From assembly GCA_029876055.1 (NCBI GenBank), contig CM056875.1:2480001-2544000 (forward strand): a stretch of 64,000 nt of DNA, written 5' to 3'. The translations under genes were made by a program, and so were the position numbers. The DNA comes from Madurella fahalii. Lineage: Eukaryota; Ascomycota; Sordariomycetes; Sordariales. The notes beneath the pieces are model-generated. The model did not search any database and had not been told where the DNA came from. It saw only the letters and a list, made by a program, of their open reading frames with translations. Shown here piece by piece: positions 22,893-34,490 of the stretch (its first letter is position 1; each line of letters opens with the position of its first letter).

Positions 22893-23717
22893 CTAAACCC
22901 CTGGGCCCCGTCCTCCAATCCCGCTCCCCATCTGATTCACGCTCGTCCCTTTGATCTTGTGGTCCGACGGGTTTGCCGCGGCCTCGTAGAGGATGTTGGC
23001 CGGCGCACGGCCAAGCTGCATCCACTCGCCCTTGAACCCGACATAGCTGATGCGCGTGACGTCCTCGTCGCCGTCACCAAAGTTGTCCGGGAAGAAGAGC
23101 GTCAGCCGGCGGACGGCATTAAAGCGCGCCCGTCGCTGTAGACAAATCGAATCAATCGGACCATCCCTGATTGTAAAGACGGATCACACCCGCGGAGACA
23201 GACTTACCACATTCAACTCCTGCACCTCCGCCGTCCGGCTCAGTTCAAACACCTGGGTCCCGTCCGTCTCCTCGGCCACCCCGAAGTCCACGTCGTCCCG
23301 GTTGATGATGACCTTCAGCGTCTTGGGCGCCGAGTCCGAGTCGGACGTGCGCAGCAGGATCGAGTGCAGCTTGACCTGGCCCGTAAACCTGTTCCTGATA
23401 TTAGCCTTCTCCCTCCTTTTTATCCTCCCCTACAGAACCGATTGCAAAAGTTTACAAACATACGGCACGTTCATCAAAAGCTGCTCATCCACATCGCTCT
23501 GTACCTCGGGCTCGGGCGCCAATCGTTCTGCCCACGTCTTCTTCACCACCTCCTTCCCGGACCCGTACCGCGCCTCGTTCAGTGTCGTGATCTCATCAAA
23601 CTTGATGTGTTGGTACAGCGAGAACTGCAGCGCCGGCGTGATGTCGTCTGAGTGGTCATGCTCTGCCCCGCCGTGATGGGAGTGGTCCTGATGTTCGTCG
23701 TGGCAGTGGTGCGACAT
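22893..23717 (-). CDS. PITH-domain protein (PITHD1-like)
   Basis: Three exons, 23717-23464, 23388-23208 and 23135-22893, give 225 residues (human PITHD1 has 211). The N-terminus is His/Asp-rich (MSHHCHDEHQDHSHHGG), which may bind metal. The PITH domain spans about residues 28-200. Visible features are LYQHIKFDEITTLNE, DVDEQLLMNVPFTGQVKLHSILLR after splicing, the FELSRTAEVQELNV strand and RRLTLFFPDN near residue 155. Later come RISYVGFKGEW and the C-terminal YEAAANPSDHKIKGT. PITH is the proteasome-interacting domain first described in thioredoxin-like TXNL1; no thioredoxin domain is present here. The first donor was set at GTATGT (23463) because only this keeps the conserved NVPF in frame. Function beyond the domain is not known to me. 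Confidence 0.9.
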
Positions 23718-24059
23718 CTTATTTTACTGAAAACTTGATCCAACCCGACTGTCGGTACCGGTCTTGTATGAGGGTATTTGATTTGGTTGGTGAATGAGTT
23801 TAAGCTGAACTGGAAATGGTTGTTGCATGTGTGATGGTAAATCGGGGAGGTTCTGGGAGCAACCGGGTTTACGTGCTAGTTGCCGCCTAACAGGCACTAA
23901 CAATTTTCGGGGTCCAGCGCGGCCCCCCTAAAACAGGTCTTCGAAATCAAGGAATATCAGATAGATAGGTGGCCCATATGTCGGTTTATGATTCGAATAA
24001 AGTCTGAATAGCACCAAAGACATTCCTATCCCAACTACGGATGTACCCAATCTAACCCG
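23718..24059. other. Intergenic
   Basis: Between the PITH gene start and the 3' end of the Rrn6-like gene. No gene or repeat seen. Confidence 0.6.
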
Positions 24060-27000
24060 CTATCTAAACCCACTCAACCTCCTCCCATCACTCAGTTTCT
24101 TCCCCTTCTTCAACGGACTTTTCTTGAAAGGCGATAGCCTCCCGCCGTACGCCCCAGGCAAGACCTGGGACTTTGGTTGCGATGGCGTGCCCTGCGACCC
24201 GGTCTCCTGAGAATGCGAGCCCACGCCCACGCCCAATCCCGATTCCCTCCGATACTCCCTCCGCAAAGGCGAACCCACAAACACCCTCGGCCTCGGCGAC
24301 CCAACCTGCTGCGATGAAAATTCCCACGGCGGCTGACGCTGGCTTGGCTGGCTACTCGTCGCCAAAATCGTCGGCACCGGTTGCGACGACGCCAACGACG
24401 ACCGTCCCAACCCCAACCCCAACCCAGTCTGGGAAAGCGACTGAGATCTCGGCTGAGAAGACGACTCCGCCATGCTCTCCTCCCCAGCACTGACCCCCCA
24501 AATCCGCTGCGACAACCTCTCCGCCCTCTTTCTCCTTGCCTCAATCTTCTTCCGCCTCCTGTTGATGGCATCCTCGGCATCAAGATCCTGCCCAGGTCTC
24601 CATGTGATATCATCCGGGTTGGTGCCCAGCTCCCAGGGGGTCAGGCCTAACGGCGGCTCGCCATGGGAGGAAAAGGCTGGCGAGGTGTCGATGATGGCGT
24701 ACTTGCGCAGGCGGAGGGCTACGACGTCTACTTTCTCTGGTTCCTCTGTCTCTTGGCTATCCGTTTGTGCTACTTCGTTGCCTTTACCCTTGGACGAGCT
24801 GCTACTAGGAGCAGGGGCTATTTTGCCGGGGTTTGGTATTGCTAACGTGAGCTTTGGGGGAGAGGGTATGACAGGCGGGGAGCTCTGGAATGGTAGCGAG
24901 CTTGAAAATGGGGTTTCTATAACCTCGTTTTTGCCAGCTGCCGTTGTTGCTGTGGTGGTCGTCCAGGACTCCGGCAAGGCAGAGACTCCGATGTTGCTAA
25001 AGAACAACTCTGCAGCCATGGTTTGAAGAACTTTTTTGCGGCTCTGGCCGGAAGCAGCGTCTTTGCCTTTGCTTGGCTGTGGCTCGGGAAACATATTGCG
25101 AAGCCTCTCGACGAGGTCGTCAGGACCGAAATCGGGGAGCGGCCGGCGAGCCTCTGGTACGTAAGTCCACCCATCAGCACGCCGGTGCAACGCTTCCTGC
25201 TGGAAATCCCATTCGCGAGCAAGCCGGAGAAGGTCTCCAGGTCGATTGGACGCGATCAAATCCAATCTAGACATTGGTTAGCAAGTGCAGCTCAAGGGTC
25301 TCGGCACCGACACTCACAATGAACGTCTCGGCATGTATCCGTCTTCAGTTTCTCGCTCGATAGTCTCGCCAATAAAATGGAAATTATTGCCTTCCGCAGA
25401 AGACGTCAACCCGTCCACAGCCCCAGCTGCCAGCCCTCCCATTGCTGACAAGCGTTGGGCAACAAGCGTAAAGTCAGTGCAAGGGTTGATCCCGACTCTC
25501 AGGTCCTCCAACGATAGCAACCAAAGCCCCTTCTTCCCAAAAACAGCTCTCTCGTCAAACTCGTCCGGCACGGTAAACGCGCTGGTCAGGGTCTGTAACA
25601 ACTTGATCCGCCGTTTGCTGCTGTCGTCTAGAGAAGTCCGAATATCAGGAAGCGGCACCGAAATACCGGGCTCATCAGACCAGACGCAGAGCGCACTGTG
25701 AACATCTAAATCGTGACCGAGCGTCAGGAGCTGGAAAAATCTCAGTCTCGCCTTTCTCATCGCGCGGCCCGCCGCCGAACTCGGTTCTTCTGTTCCTATT
25801 CGGCGTCCAACAGGGAGCATGTCCAAACCAACAAAACTGGATGGAATCTGCAGTGTGATCAAGTCGCGGTGGTATCGCACTGGCGTGCCAGGGTCTGGGT
25901 GGATGAACCAAAAGACTGTCATCTCGGTGTCTTTGGTGGACCGAACGCAGACGAAGCAGGCCATCTGGTCGTTGATGTAGGCCCCCGGCGAAACGTCCAA
26001 CTGAAGCGTTGGATCATTTATGTCTTTTTGGTGAGGGCAGGAGACAAGAACATCCAGGGACACCGTATTGTTTTCCCCCTTCTTGCTGCTACCCACACTA
26101 GACTTGTGCTTGTGAGGATGAATGCCTGGGAATTGTCGATCCGAGAGGGGGCCACGCCCAAGATCCGATGGACGTCGTTGGGCAGTACCATGTGGGTGAT
26201 CGGCTGCAAGCTTCTGGTGGCGAGATCAAATAAATGTAGCGATTTGGCACTGGACAGCAAGAATAGTCGTTGTCGCGGACGTCGTAGCTCAACCTGGCCC
26301 GCCTCACCAGACCCGTGGAAATGCACGGAAGGGCTCCTCGTGCGGCTCGCAGAACGGCTGGACGCTTTGGAGATTTCCTGCTCCAATGACAAGCACAGAA
26401 TCCTGTGTGGATGTGGTACGGTGACAGGGTTGGACGGCAGCTTTGGGATGGATCCCAAAACGCTGTTCCCGCACATTCTCATGACGGGCACCAGCCTCTT
26501 TGGTCGTGCGCTTCGAAGGCCGGTAATATCCCACAGACTCCAGTAGCCGCACTGGTCGATGATGACTAGCTGGGGCATGTCCATTTCGGGATACCGGAAG
26601 AAACAAACATCTGATTGCAGCGTCCCTCCGGTACGCTCACAGGGTATCGTAAACAGCGGGTTGGCAAATATTTGACTGACAACAGGACGGCGGGAAGCTT
26701 GCACCGAGTTACCGGCTGTTGGCATGGGTATAGCCCTCAACTCAGGCTCATAGAGGGTAGTTGAGCTGCCATTCTGAACTAGAAGCCATCGAATCGGGTC
26801 GTGCTTTCGGGGGTCAACAGCAAACTTGATCAACGAAATTGGGACACCGTCTTGGCACCATTCCCCTTCGAGCCGTAGGTTTGGGGAATGGAGCCGAACC
26901 TTGATGTCCGCCTCGGTCCAAGCCCATTCCTCGGGGGAGAGGCTGATAAACCGGAGAACATTTCCGGCTACACCAGACGGAACGGCCAACACTGGATATC

Positions 27001-27492
27001 CCTTGATGGCTGCTTCCACGTCTCTCAGGTCGGATATCTCTCCTACCGAGAACAGGGGTCCCGTGTCTGTGGGTGCTGGCCGCCTTTTCGCCTCGGCGCT
27101 GGCGATTTCTTCCAGCAGTAACGACTCAACATCCTCACTGTCGATCGAGGCTTCTGGTAGATGTTCTAGCAGCCAGTACTCTTGCGATCTGGCAACCTGA
27201 ACCGGGCCCATATCACTTGGCTGAGGACCTGCATCCTTGGCAGGGGTGTGCCAGGGCGTGAAGGGCGTTACTTGCCTAAAGTGAGGCGCTTTGGGCTGTC
27301 AGTGCTGGGCTAGAGAGTCGAGCCAGAGGCTGTAGACTCACTCTCCTCTTTAGCACGGTTCCTGCGAAGTTGCCCAATGCCATGGTCGCCTTGCGCCGGG
27401 GTGTATGTTAATCGTCCAATGATGCCGTCCGACCGAGCGTGGCGAGCCTGGTTGCGGTCGGCGGGCTGGCCAACCCTCTGCTTGTCATCCAT
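24060..27492 (-). CDS. RNA polymerase I factor Rrn6-like, with frame break
   Basis: Rrn6 is a subunit of the core factor that recruits RNA polymerase I to rDNA promoters. Proposed exons: 27492-27342, 27288-25318 and 25266-24060, about 1110 codons. The N-terminus carries GRLTYTPAQGDHGIGQLRRNR. A beta-propeller-like central part follows (RISLSPEEW-type blades, FFRYPEMDMPQLVIIDQCGYWSLWDI), then SFVGLDMLPVG and a helical segment. The C-terminal tail is Ser/Gln-rich with LGLTPWELGTNPDD and ends in basic KKSPLKKGKK. The long middle exon is one base out of phase: the frame ending LTSTSLVWVAARRGKT must shift by one to reach SLDVLVSCPHQKD, near the G5 and A4 runs (26071-26079). No intron fits. It is either an assembly or sequencing indel or a real lesion. 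The first acceptor (AAAG at 27289) is uncertain. Family call rests on layout and recalled motifs. Confidence 0.75.
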
Positions 27493-28034
27493 TTGGGCCT
27501 ATTGTAACGGAAAACCGAAAAGATGGGTCGCTCGGGATCATTCTCCCAGCGGTGAGTGAAAGGCGTTTTTGGCGTTGTTCCAGCGAAAAAGAAATATCGT
27601 CGTAAGATTAGCTATTATGACTGGGACGAAGCTCGCAACGTTGAGTGTAAATCAGAAGCAGTCCGACAGTGATAGTGCTTTTGCGCTAGTTTAACTAAGC
27701 AAACAGGCTAGAAGAACTTCCAGCCGCTTCCGTTGAATGGTTTAAGAAAGTATTTCAACGTCGAAGTTGAAGGCGCAAGCAAACGGCAGGGGAACATCTT
27801 AGTGGGACGGGAAGCATATCCACCAGTGAGCGTTCGGCATGTGGGTCCAACCGCCGCCTCTTGGCGCAAGATTCCCTGGGAAACCCGCCGAAGTAGAAAG
27901 TGGATAAACAACACCAAAGCTGGGCCCGCCACTACCATCATCATTCACATTATCGCGAGCGCAACAATTCCCCATTTCAGCTGCAGCATCGAACCCGATA
28001 CACCGCACGACGAATCGGACGATTGATCACTTAA
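27493..28034. other. Divergent promoter region, Rrn6-like / Spc25
   Basis: No gene supported and no distinctive element seen between the two divergent starts. Confidence 0.6.
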
Positions 28035-28865
28035 ATGGCTTCGGCATTCGAGCCCTCAATGTCAACCAGTCGACCGCCACTGGGGGCCCCGTCCCTCGCG
28101 GACACGCTGCCCAACATCAACTTTGGCTTCGACGAACTGCGCGACCGCATGGCCAAGTTCACAGCCAAATTCGACGCCTTTATTGAGCAAGGGCGCAAGC
28201 GCGTCCTGGAGGAGAGGAACCAGTTCCACATGAACGTGGCCGAGTTGCAAGGTAGACCGACCCCCTTTCAGCTGTCGCAATTGAGCCCAGCTTCTGACCA
28301 GAGCCTCGAAACCACAGAGGACCAGCGCATGAAGAAAAAGGACATCGAAATCCTCCAACTCAAAACCAACACGTACCAGCAGACGATGGCCAAGGAAGCC
28401 GCCGAGACGCGCGAGATGCAGAGCGCCATCGCCTCCCTCACCGCGCAGCGCGACCGGCAGGCGGCGGCGCGGGACGCCCTCAAGGAGCAGATCGCGGCGA
28501 CGCAAAAGGACATTGACGCACGGCTGGCGGCGCAGCGGGCGCACCAGGCGCAGCTCGAGGCGCAGGCGCGGTTCAACGTGCCCGAGCTCGATTTTTGGGT
28601 TACGAACCTGTGCCTACGCATCGAGGGCGCCGGGGTCGAGGACCGCCTCAAGTTTGTCTACACGCACGTCGACGAGAAGAACTGGGAACGCGAGGCCTGG
28701 TTCGAGCTGAGCACGGGGAGCCGCGACTACGATGTGCGGCATTGCCGGCCGAAGCTGGAGCGGGAGAAGGTCGAGAAGGTGCTTGAGCGTGTCAATGAGA
28801 CGCGGGAGCTGGCGACGCTGCTGAAGGGAATGAGGGAGCTGTTTGTCGAGGCTATGCGGTCGTGA
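28035..28865 (+). CDS. Kinetochore protein Spc25
   Basis: Spc25 forms the Ndc80 complex with Ndc80, Nuf2 and Spc24, linking kinetochores to microtubules. Two exons, 28035-28251 and 28318-28865, give 254 residues. The N-terminus (LPNINFGFDELRDRMAKFTAKFDAFIEQGRKRVLEERNQF) is followed by a long coiled coil (about 70-165, rich in Glu, Gln, Ala and Arg). The C-terminal globular RWD-type domain is at about 170-254, with ELDFWVTNLCLRIEGAG, DRLKFVYTHVDEKNW and a final helix KGMRELFVEAM. The 66-nt intron is stopless and a multiple of three; it has a CTGAC branch site and CAG acceptor, so retention would only insert 22 residues into the coiled coil. Identification by the C-terminal domain is strong. 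Confidence 0.9.
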   Translation: MASAFEPSMSTSRPPLGAPSLADTLPNINFGFDELRDRMAKFTAKFDAFIEQGRKRVLEERNQFHMNVAELQGRPTPFQLSQLSPASDQSLETTEDQRMKKKDIEILQLKTNTYQQTMAKEAAETREMQSAIASLTAQRDRQAAARDALKEQIAATQKDIDARLAAQRAHQAQLEAQARFNVPELDFWVTNLCLRIEGAGVEDRLKFVYTHVDEKNWEREAWFELSTGSRDYDVRHCRPKLEREKVEKVLERVNETRELATLLKGMRELFVEAMRS

Positions 28866-29220
28866 GAAGGGTTTCATTTTTGTGGCGTTGGATGGGGAGT
28901 TCTGGATTGCATGATACCTGTGATGAGAGGGCGAAATGAGGGTTAAGTTTAGGAGGCTCTAGTGCGACGCTTTCTACGTATGACTTCTAAGATGGACGCC
29001 TATGATATGATGTAGAAAAAGAAATATTATTGCCCTGTTTGCCTGTTGATAGAGGGTGACACAGATTCTATTCACTTTGCTTGTGGCGAGCCCTGCCCTG
29101 TCCCGCCTTTGCTCAGGCGCGACGTCTCGTGAAGCCCCGCCAATTAAACATGCAACGCGCATCGCGGGGCGACTTCATCCAAGCTACTCAAAGTCTCACT
29201 GAAAGCCATCAGTCGCTAAA
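28866..29220. other. Intergenic, Spc25 to MZT1
   Basis: A 355-base gap between two same-strand genes. No gene or repeat seen. Confidence 0.6.
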
Positions 29221-29686
29221 ATGCCGCCCAACGAGCGAACTGAAAAGCAGGCTGCTGCTCAACAGGCAGTGGACATTCTACACGAGATTGCCACCATTCT
29301 AGTAAGTAATTGTCGAGAAACCCTCAGCACAGCGCTTAGAGCGGAACGACTGGGATGACTGACTGACCGACTGTCAACACGCAGAACTGCCACCTCGACC
29401 GCCGCACCCTGTCCATCTGCATCTCTATGATTGAGAATGGAGTGAATCCTGAGGCGCTAGCGGTAAGCAAACGGACGCTTTCCTGCCTATATTCATGCCC
29501 ACACATGCCATCGTTCCCGTATATTCTTTTCACATCTCCTTTGCCCGGTCTCTCATTCGCACATACATACTTATCCGCCTTTCCGTCTAGACTGTAATCA
29601 AGGAATTGCGCCGCGAAGGCCAAGAAGCCCAGATCGAACGAGCGACGGCCGCAGCAGCCGCCGCATCCTCAACTCGAAGAAGATAA
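29221..29686 (+). CDS. MOZART1 / mitotic-spindle organizing protein 1 (MZT1)
   Basis: MZT1 is a small protein that binds the N-terminus of gamma-tubulin complex proteins and anchors the complex at spindle pole bodies. Three exons, 29221-29301, 29385-29462 and 29591-29686, give 84 residues, the usual size. The conserved three-helix core is visible: QQAVDILHEIATILNCHLDRRTLSICISMIENGVNPEALATVIKELRRE. A short Ala-rich, basic tail follows. Because exons are under 100 nt, the gene is easily missed without splicing. It lies on the same strand as Spc25, 355 bases downstream; both act in mitosis, though co-regulation is only inference. Confidence 0.93.
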
Positions 29687-30334
29687 ACCTGGCCACCGTG
29701 TTATCGCCGCCATCCCTTTATCTGGCGGGTTATGCGAGGGCTACCCACGGCTTGAATTGCCATCCCGAGCTCAGACTCGCAGACGCCTTGCTCTAGTTTG
29801 TCAGCCTTCTCGTCATCTGTCTATCTAATCACCGCTCCTCTTCCTCTCGGCCTTGCCTGGCTAATATGGCTATCCGACGCGTGGAGGTGTTATCAGGTTA
29901 CGATAAGGCAGCCTCGTGAACAGCCTGCCGTCTAGGGCGACGGACATCTATGTTCGCTCAGATAAGACACAGTTCAGTGAATGGGATATAGTGATGGCTC
30001 TGCCTCGTCTGCTCTATCACCAAATGCAACCGTGGATGGATTACTCTATCCAACTAACCATGTAAATGCAATCCCAAAGAGTCAAGCAACATCGATGCCA
30101 CCCCGTCCCATTCCGAGTTCAAACCTCTTACCAAACTCCTGCGATCAGAATGCCAGCCCCATCAGCCCTAGTCATGCAATGGTAACCCCCATCCTATCTG
30201 CCGCATCCACCCTTGACGAAAACAGGCGCCGTCCTAGGCTGTAAGCCGATATCCTCCCAAAGGCAACGCGGCCTGTTGAAGATCCAAAAGAACAGTATCC
30301 CAAACACCCTTTCTCATCCCATGATTCGATCAGT
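29687..30334. other. Convergent intergenic region
   Basis: Between the 3' ends of MZT1 (+) and the RING ligase (-). No gene seen. Confidence 0.6.
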
Positions 30335-32503
30335 TCAACGATGGCCCAATAGAACAATCTCATCCTCCTCGTCATCGTCATCTTCTTCACAATCCTCTTC
30401 CTCCTCCTCCTCTGAGCTTTCCTCTTCCTCTTCGTCAACCCCGGCAGCACTTTCCGCCGAAGTGACTCCGTTCCCACGATCAAGATGATCCCTGCCCCAA
30501 AACAGATCAAGCAGATCGTCTTCATCATCGTCATCATCGTCTTCCTCGTCATCCTCCTCCTCCTCCACCTCGGAACTACGCGAGAAGTCCGCCGCACCGG
30601 GACCGGTCTCGAGGAAATCCCTCAAGGGAAGCATCTGCGACGCAAAAGCCGACGGAAACGCCACGCCCCCTTCCCTCAACCCCTCCATCACCCTCTGCCA
30701 TTCCCTCTCGCTCACCCCCAGACCCCCTTCGCGCATCTCCCTCTGCACCCCTTCCCTGTGGGCTCCCTCTACATCCCCGCCGCCGCCAACACCACCACCA
30801 CCACCCCGCGGCATACCCACCAGCTGTAACTGGGTGGTATTGTACGACTGGCACACGGAGCACTTGAGGCCGAGCCAGTGGTAGGCGGTCTGGCTCTTGG
30901 CGCGGCAGTCGTTGCACGAGATGATGGCGCGGGCGTCGCGGTACTCGGCGGGCATGGGCTGGGTGAGGATGGCGAGGTCGTGGGTGCGGAAGCGGTACTC
31001 CATGTTGACGCAGCTCTTGCTGCACAGCGGGCACCGGTACGACGTCTTCATGTGCTCCTGGAAGCAGTGCCGGTGGATGCTGTGCCCGCACGGCATCGCC
31101 ACGACGGGCCGCGTCGAGTTGAACAGGTAGTCGCCGCAGATGGGGCAGTCGCAGTCGGTCGAACGCTCGACGCACTTGTGCGGCGACAACGTGGAGATGC
31201 AGGTCATGCATTTCTAATTTGGGTTGGGTTTTTTTTAGTTTAAAGAAAGGAATGCAGGAGGAAGCGGAGGAGGAAGAGGAGGAGAAGGGGAGGAGGAGAA
31301 TAAGGAGGAGAAGAGGAGGAAGAAAAGTGTTGTTTTACGCACCTTGCAGTGGAAGAAATCTTTGCCCAACCCCTGGCCTACCCGGCACAACCCGCAGTCC
31401 GGGCAGTGGTAGATGGGCTTGTTGGGGTCGTCGTTCCAGAGCTTGCAGATGCCACAGTAGTAGTAGGCGGCCGATTGCCCGCACCTGACGCATGAGTCGG
31501 ACGCCCGCTGGGCGCACCCGCAGAGCATGCAGAGCATGTGCTTTGTCTGCTTACGCGGGAGGACGTGGTCCTCGGCCGCGTCGTGGCAGAAGCGGCAGGT
31601 GTACCACCGCTCGCAGTCGGCGCATTGGAGCTTGACGTTGCGCCGGTAGTGCTCGCAGCCGAGGGCCCGCCGCCCGCCGCTCTCCTCGCTCTCCTCACTC
31701 TCCTCCACCCGCACCTCTCCGGCTTGCAATTCCCGCTCGCCGGCGGGGGTCGCGTCCGGGGCGAACGTAGGGGCGATGTCCTCTTCGGTCAGCGGGAGGT
31801 CGAGCGGGCCTGACCCATCGCCGAGGGGGTTCCAGAACTTGAGAACATGCAAAGGCCCGGTAGGTTCAGGGTGCTCCAGCGCCTCCGATACACTCCGGCT
31901 TGTTGGCGACTCTGGCCTCATGCTGGCCAAGGCTGTCCCCGGGACTTGCTGGGATTTTGTATATTTCTCCATCAAGAGCTGGTGCATCAACTGCGCCTTG
32001 AGGTTCTCCCGGACATCCATCGCCTGGATAGCCCGGAGTTTCCGCCGAAGATCCCCCATGCCGTCATCTTCCGGCAACGGAGTCGCCCTGGAGCCCATCG
32101 GCCATGTGGCCCGGGCAGCGGGGCTCGCCTGCTCATCCCGGGGGGGATTGTGCAGTTGGCGGTTCGGTTCGGCGGCGGCGGCGGCGGCGGCGGCGGAGGA
32201 GGAGGAGCTCGGGCTTGAATCTGCTGGGGTGTCGTTCCCTGGCGCGGACCGTAGACCGTCTCGGCTCGGCGATGGCGGAATGGTAGCTGCAGACCGATCC
32301 GACGGCGTTTCTTGGCTCCGGCGGTGCGCTGTAGGTGGATCCGGTATCCTCGCGTCCTCATCCCCTTCCAGAATTGCGGCGCCAGTCGACGCCGTCCTTC
32401 GGCGTTGCAATGCGGGAGGCTCTTCGGCGGCGAACCCCGCTGAGAAGCGGCGGGCTTGGCGGAGGACGGGCGTGATGATGAAGTCGGAGACCAACGAAGA
32501 CAT
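30335..32503 (-). CDS. CHY/CTCHY/RING-H2 ubiquitin ligase (Pirh2/RCHY1-like)
   Basis: Two exons, 32503-31343 and 31213-30335, give 679 residues. The N-terminal 270 residues are low-complexity (Ala, Ser, Pro, with an Ala-rich run from a GGC repeat). A CHY zinc finger follows (GCEHYRRNVKLQC, CRFCHDAAEDH), then a CTCHY finger (CRVGQGLGKDFFHCKKC across the splice). The RING-H2 begins CPICGDYLFNSTRP and continues MPCGHSIHRHCF to CPLC. A C-terminal zinc ribbon comes next (CNDCRAKS to CSVC). Pirh2 family members are E3 ligases; the human protein targets p53, but fungal substrates are not known to me. Unlike the roughly 260-residue human protein, this one has a long N-terminus and a Gly-rich then highly acidic tail (runs of Asp and Glu, about 590-675). 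The 129-nt intron is a strong polypurine/polypyrimidine tract. Domain call is firm. Confidence 0.9.
31250..31326. repeat. Polypurine tract in RING-ligase intron
   Basis: Almost pure A/G on the plus strand (repeated GAGGA and GGAAGA units), therefore C/T on the sense strand of the intron. It lies just before the acceptor and may act as an extended polypyrimidine tract. Confidence 0.8.
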
Positions 32504-33384
32504 CGCAAAGCATCGGCTACGTCGGGTGGTAATCTTCAGGGGGGGATGCTTTCGTTGGTGTGCGACGGGCGAACCTGGAAGGAGTTAAAGAGCAGACGGC
32601 TCAGCCATATGCTTTCTCCAACATCCCGATCGGCACTGTCATTGGCGAGCCCATGTCGTGAAGTCGCCCGATCATAGGTGCCTGGACGCATTAGTTGCGC
32701 CAAGCACAGTCCAGGATCCCACAGTGTTTTCACCAGCCCCACTCATCCTTAGTGCGCTTGGCAGGGGCGATTCAGGTGGACTCTGGTCCTTTCTGAGCTG
32801 TCTATGTACCTTAGTGAGAGAAGACCCTCACTGTGTTTTGTTAGATATTCGTATATCCCTCCTCTCAGGATGCTGACAGCATTCGCCTCGATTTTATATA
32901 TTTATTTTCTTCCTAAGAAGGAAAGGAGCATATTTTGTTGACGATGTTGAGAAAGAACCGTGGAACGTCAGAGCATCAGACTCTGTGGGCTCGCCGCCAG
33001 ACACCGAGATCCTGGCCGTCTATGACAACAGTAGAGGGCGGGAACTTGTATGCAAAAAGCACAGGCAGGTCGTAGTCAAAGGCCAGTAGTGTAGTATAAG
33101 ATCAAAGAGTGGTTGATTGGGAACCAAGTTGTCGTTAAGTGATGGAACAGATGGTGGGCCCCATGCTGCCCATGGTCGCCATACTACTAGTCCCGACGAC
33201 ACGGAAGCCAAGAACGGGGCAATTCTTGGCCTGCAAGTCCTAACCGTTGGAAAAACTATTGCCTGGGCGGGTCCAGCGACTGTGACACGTTGATTACGCT
33301 GATGCAGAGTTGAACAACTCCAGGTCCAGATGTATGCGTATATGCACTCAGGCACCACCCGCTATGGGCGAAGAAACTAAGTAA
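32504..33384. other. Intergenic
   Basis: Upstream of the RING ligase and downstream of the EEP gene. Short frames show no domain; nothing else seen. Confidence 0.55.
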
Positions 33385-34490
33385 TTAACTCAGCTTGTGC
33401 GCCAGTTCTTGTTCCCTACCCTCTCTCGTCGTCGACTCCTCAGCCGCCATAGCCGGCAACTCTATGCGAAAATCCCCTTTGACCCCCAGATGGTCCGTCA
33501 CCCAGCCTTTTTCAAGGTGCCGCGAACGAATCAGCTCCTCACGATCCGCCTCGCTCTCGACCTCGACGTCCATGCCAAACGTCCCAAAGCCTGATACCGC
33601 AAGGCCTCCGCAAAAGAGAATTTTGTCCATCCGGCTCAGCCCGAATCGTTCTCGCTGCGAATGCCCAGCCATCTGACCCCAGGTCATTCCCGACTCGGCG
33701 CCCTCCTGTCCTCCGGTCTCGAGATACGCATCCTTGAGACCGTTTTCGGCATGCAGTGTCTGGTCAAACGGCTCGATTGCGTTGAGATCACCGGCGAGAA
33801 CCCCAGCGTGGGCCTGGCGCAGATATCTGGCCGCCGTGGAGAGCTGAGACGGCCGCTTCGGTGGGTAGGCTTTGAGCGACTCGAGGTGAGTGGCACAGAG
33901 GCGGAGCGTCTTATCCTGCGGCAGGACGACATCAACAAAAAGAGCATCGCGTTGCATTGACGTTCTCTCGTAATGAACGCGGAAGACGCGTTTGATTGGC
34001 ATGGACTTGGGGACCAGCATGCACGTGCCTAGGTATTGAGACCTGGTGAGTCGCCCGAGTTTGTGATGCCGCGGCTGAGTGGTAGGCACGTCGCCGCTGG
34101 GGACTCACCATAGCCCTGAAGCTCCCAATTTTCAGCCGAGAGATCGGTCATGTTGTAATGCCGCCTCACCCAGTCCGTCGATCCGATCAGCTCCAGGTCT
34201 GAGTCCACCATCTCGTTCAGCATAATGACGCTCTCGCCGGTCCGCCCGGTGACAAGAGAATCAAGATGCTGCAGCGCAGCTTTCATGCGCGCATCTGCCA
34301 GCGGCCGCATGAAATCTATGTTCCAGGACAGGACCGAGAATGAGAGAGGCACTCCGGTGGCTGGAGGGTTTGCCAACGCCTGTGTCCCTATTGGATGCCA
34401 GGCGTCATTAATGAAGGTGAAATAGGCCTGAGGTGCTGGCTCGCCGCGCTGCCACCCCTGCTGGATGCTTTGGAGGGAGAGCATCATCAT
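33385..34490 (-). CDS. Endonuclease/exonuclease/phosphatase family protein (TDP2-like)
   Basis: Two exons, 34490-34109 and 34028-33385, give 341 residues. The EEP fold motifs appear in order: FSVLSWNID (Asn, metal/phosphate site), MLNEMV (metal-binding Glu), HLESL, GDLNAIE (Asp and Asn) and a terminal TDHLGVKGDF (catalytic His). This pattern and spacing resemble tyrosyl-DNA phosphodiesterase 2 and related Mg-dependent phosphodiesterases, which release 5'-tyrosyl adducts from DNA. The usual SDH motif is TDH here. There is no signal peptide, so the protein is probably intracellular. The acceptor at CCTAG (34029) was chosen because the nearer CACCAG acceptor leads to an immediate stop. The fold is clear; TDP2-like substrate is inference. 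Confidence 0.8.

Noticed and set aside
25975..26096. An intron to explain the Rrn6-like frame break
   Set aside because: The only donor-acceptor pair would remove conserved coding sequence, and shorter pairs are below a workable intron length.
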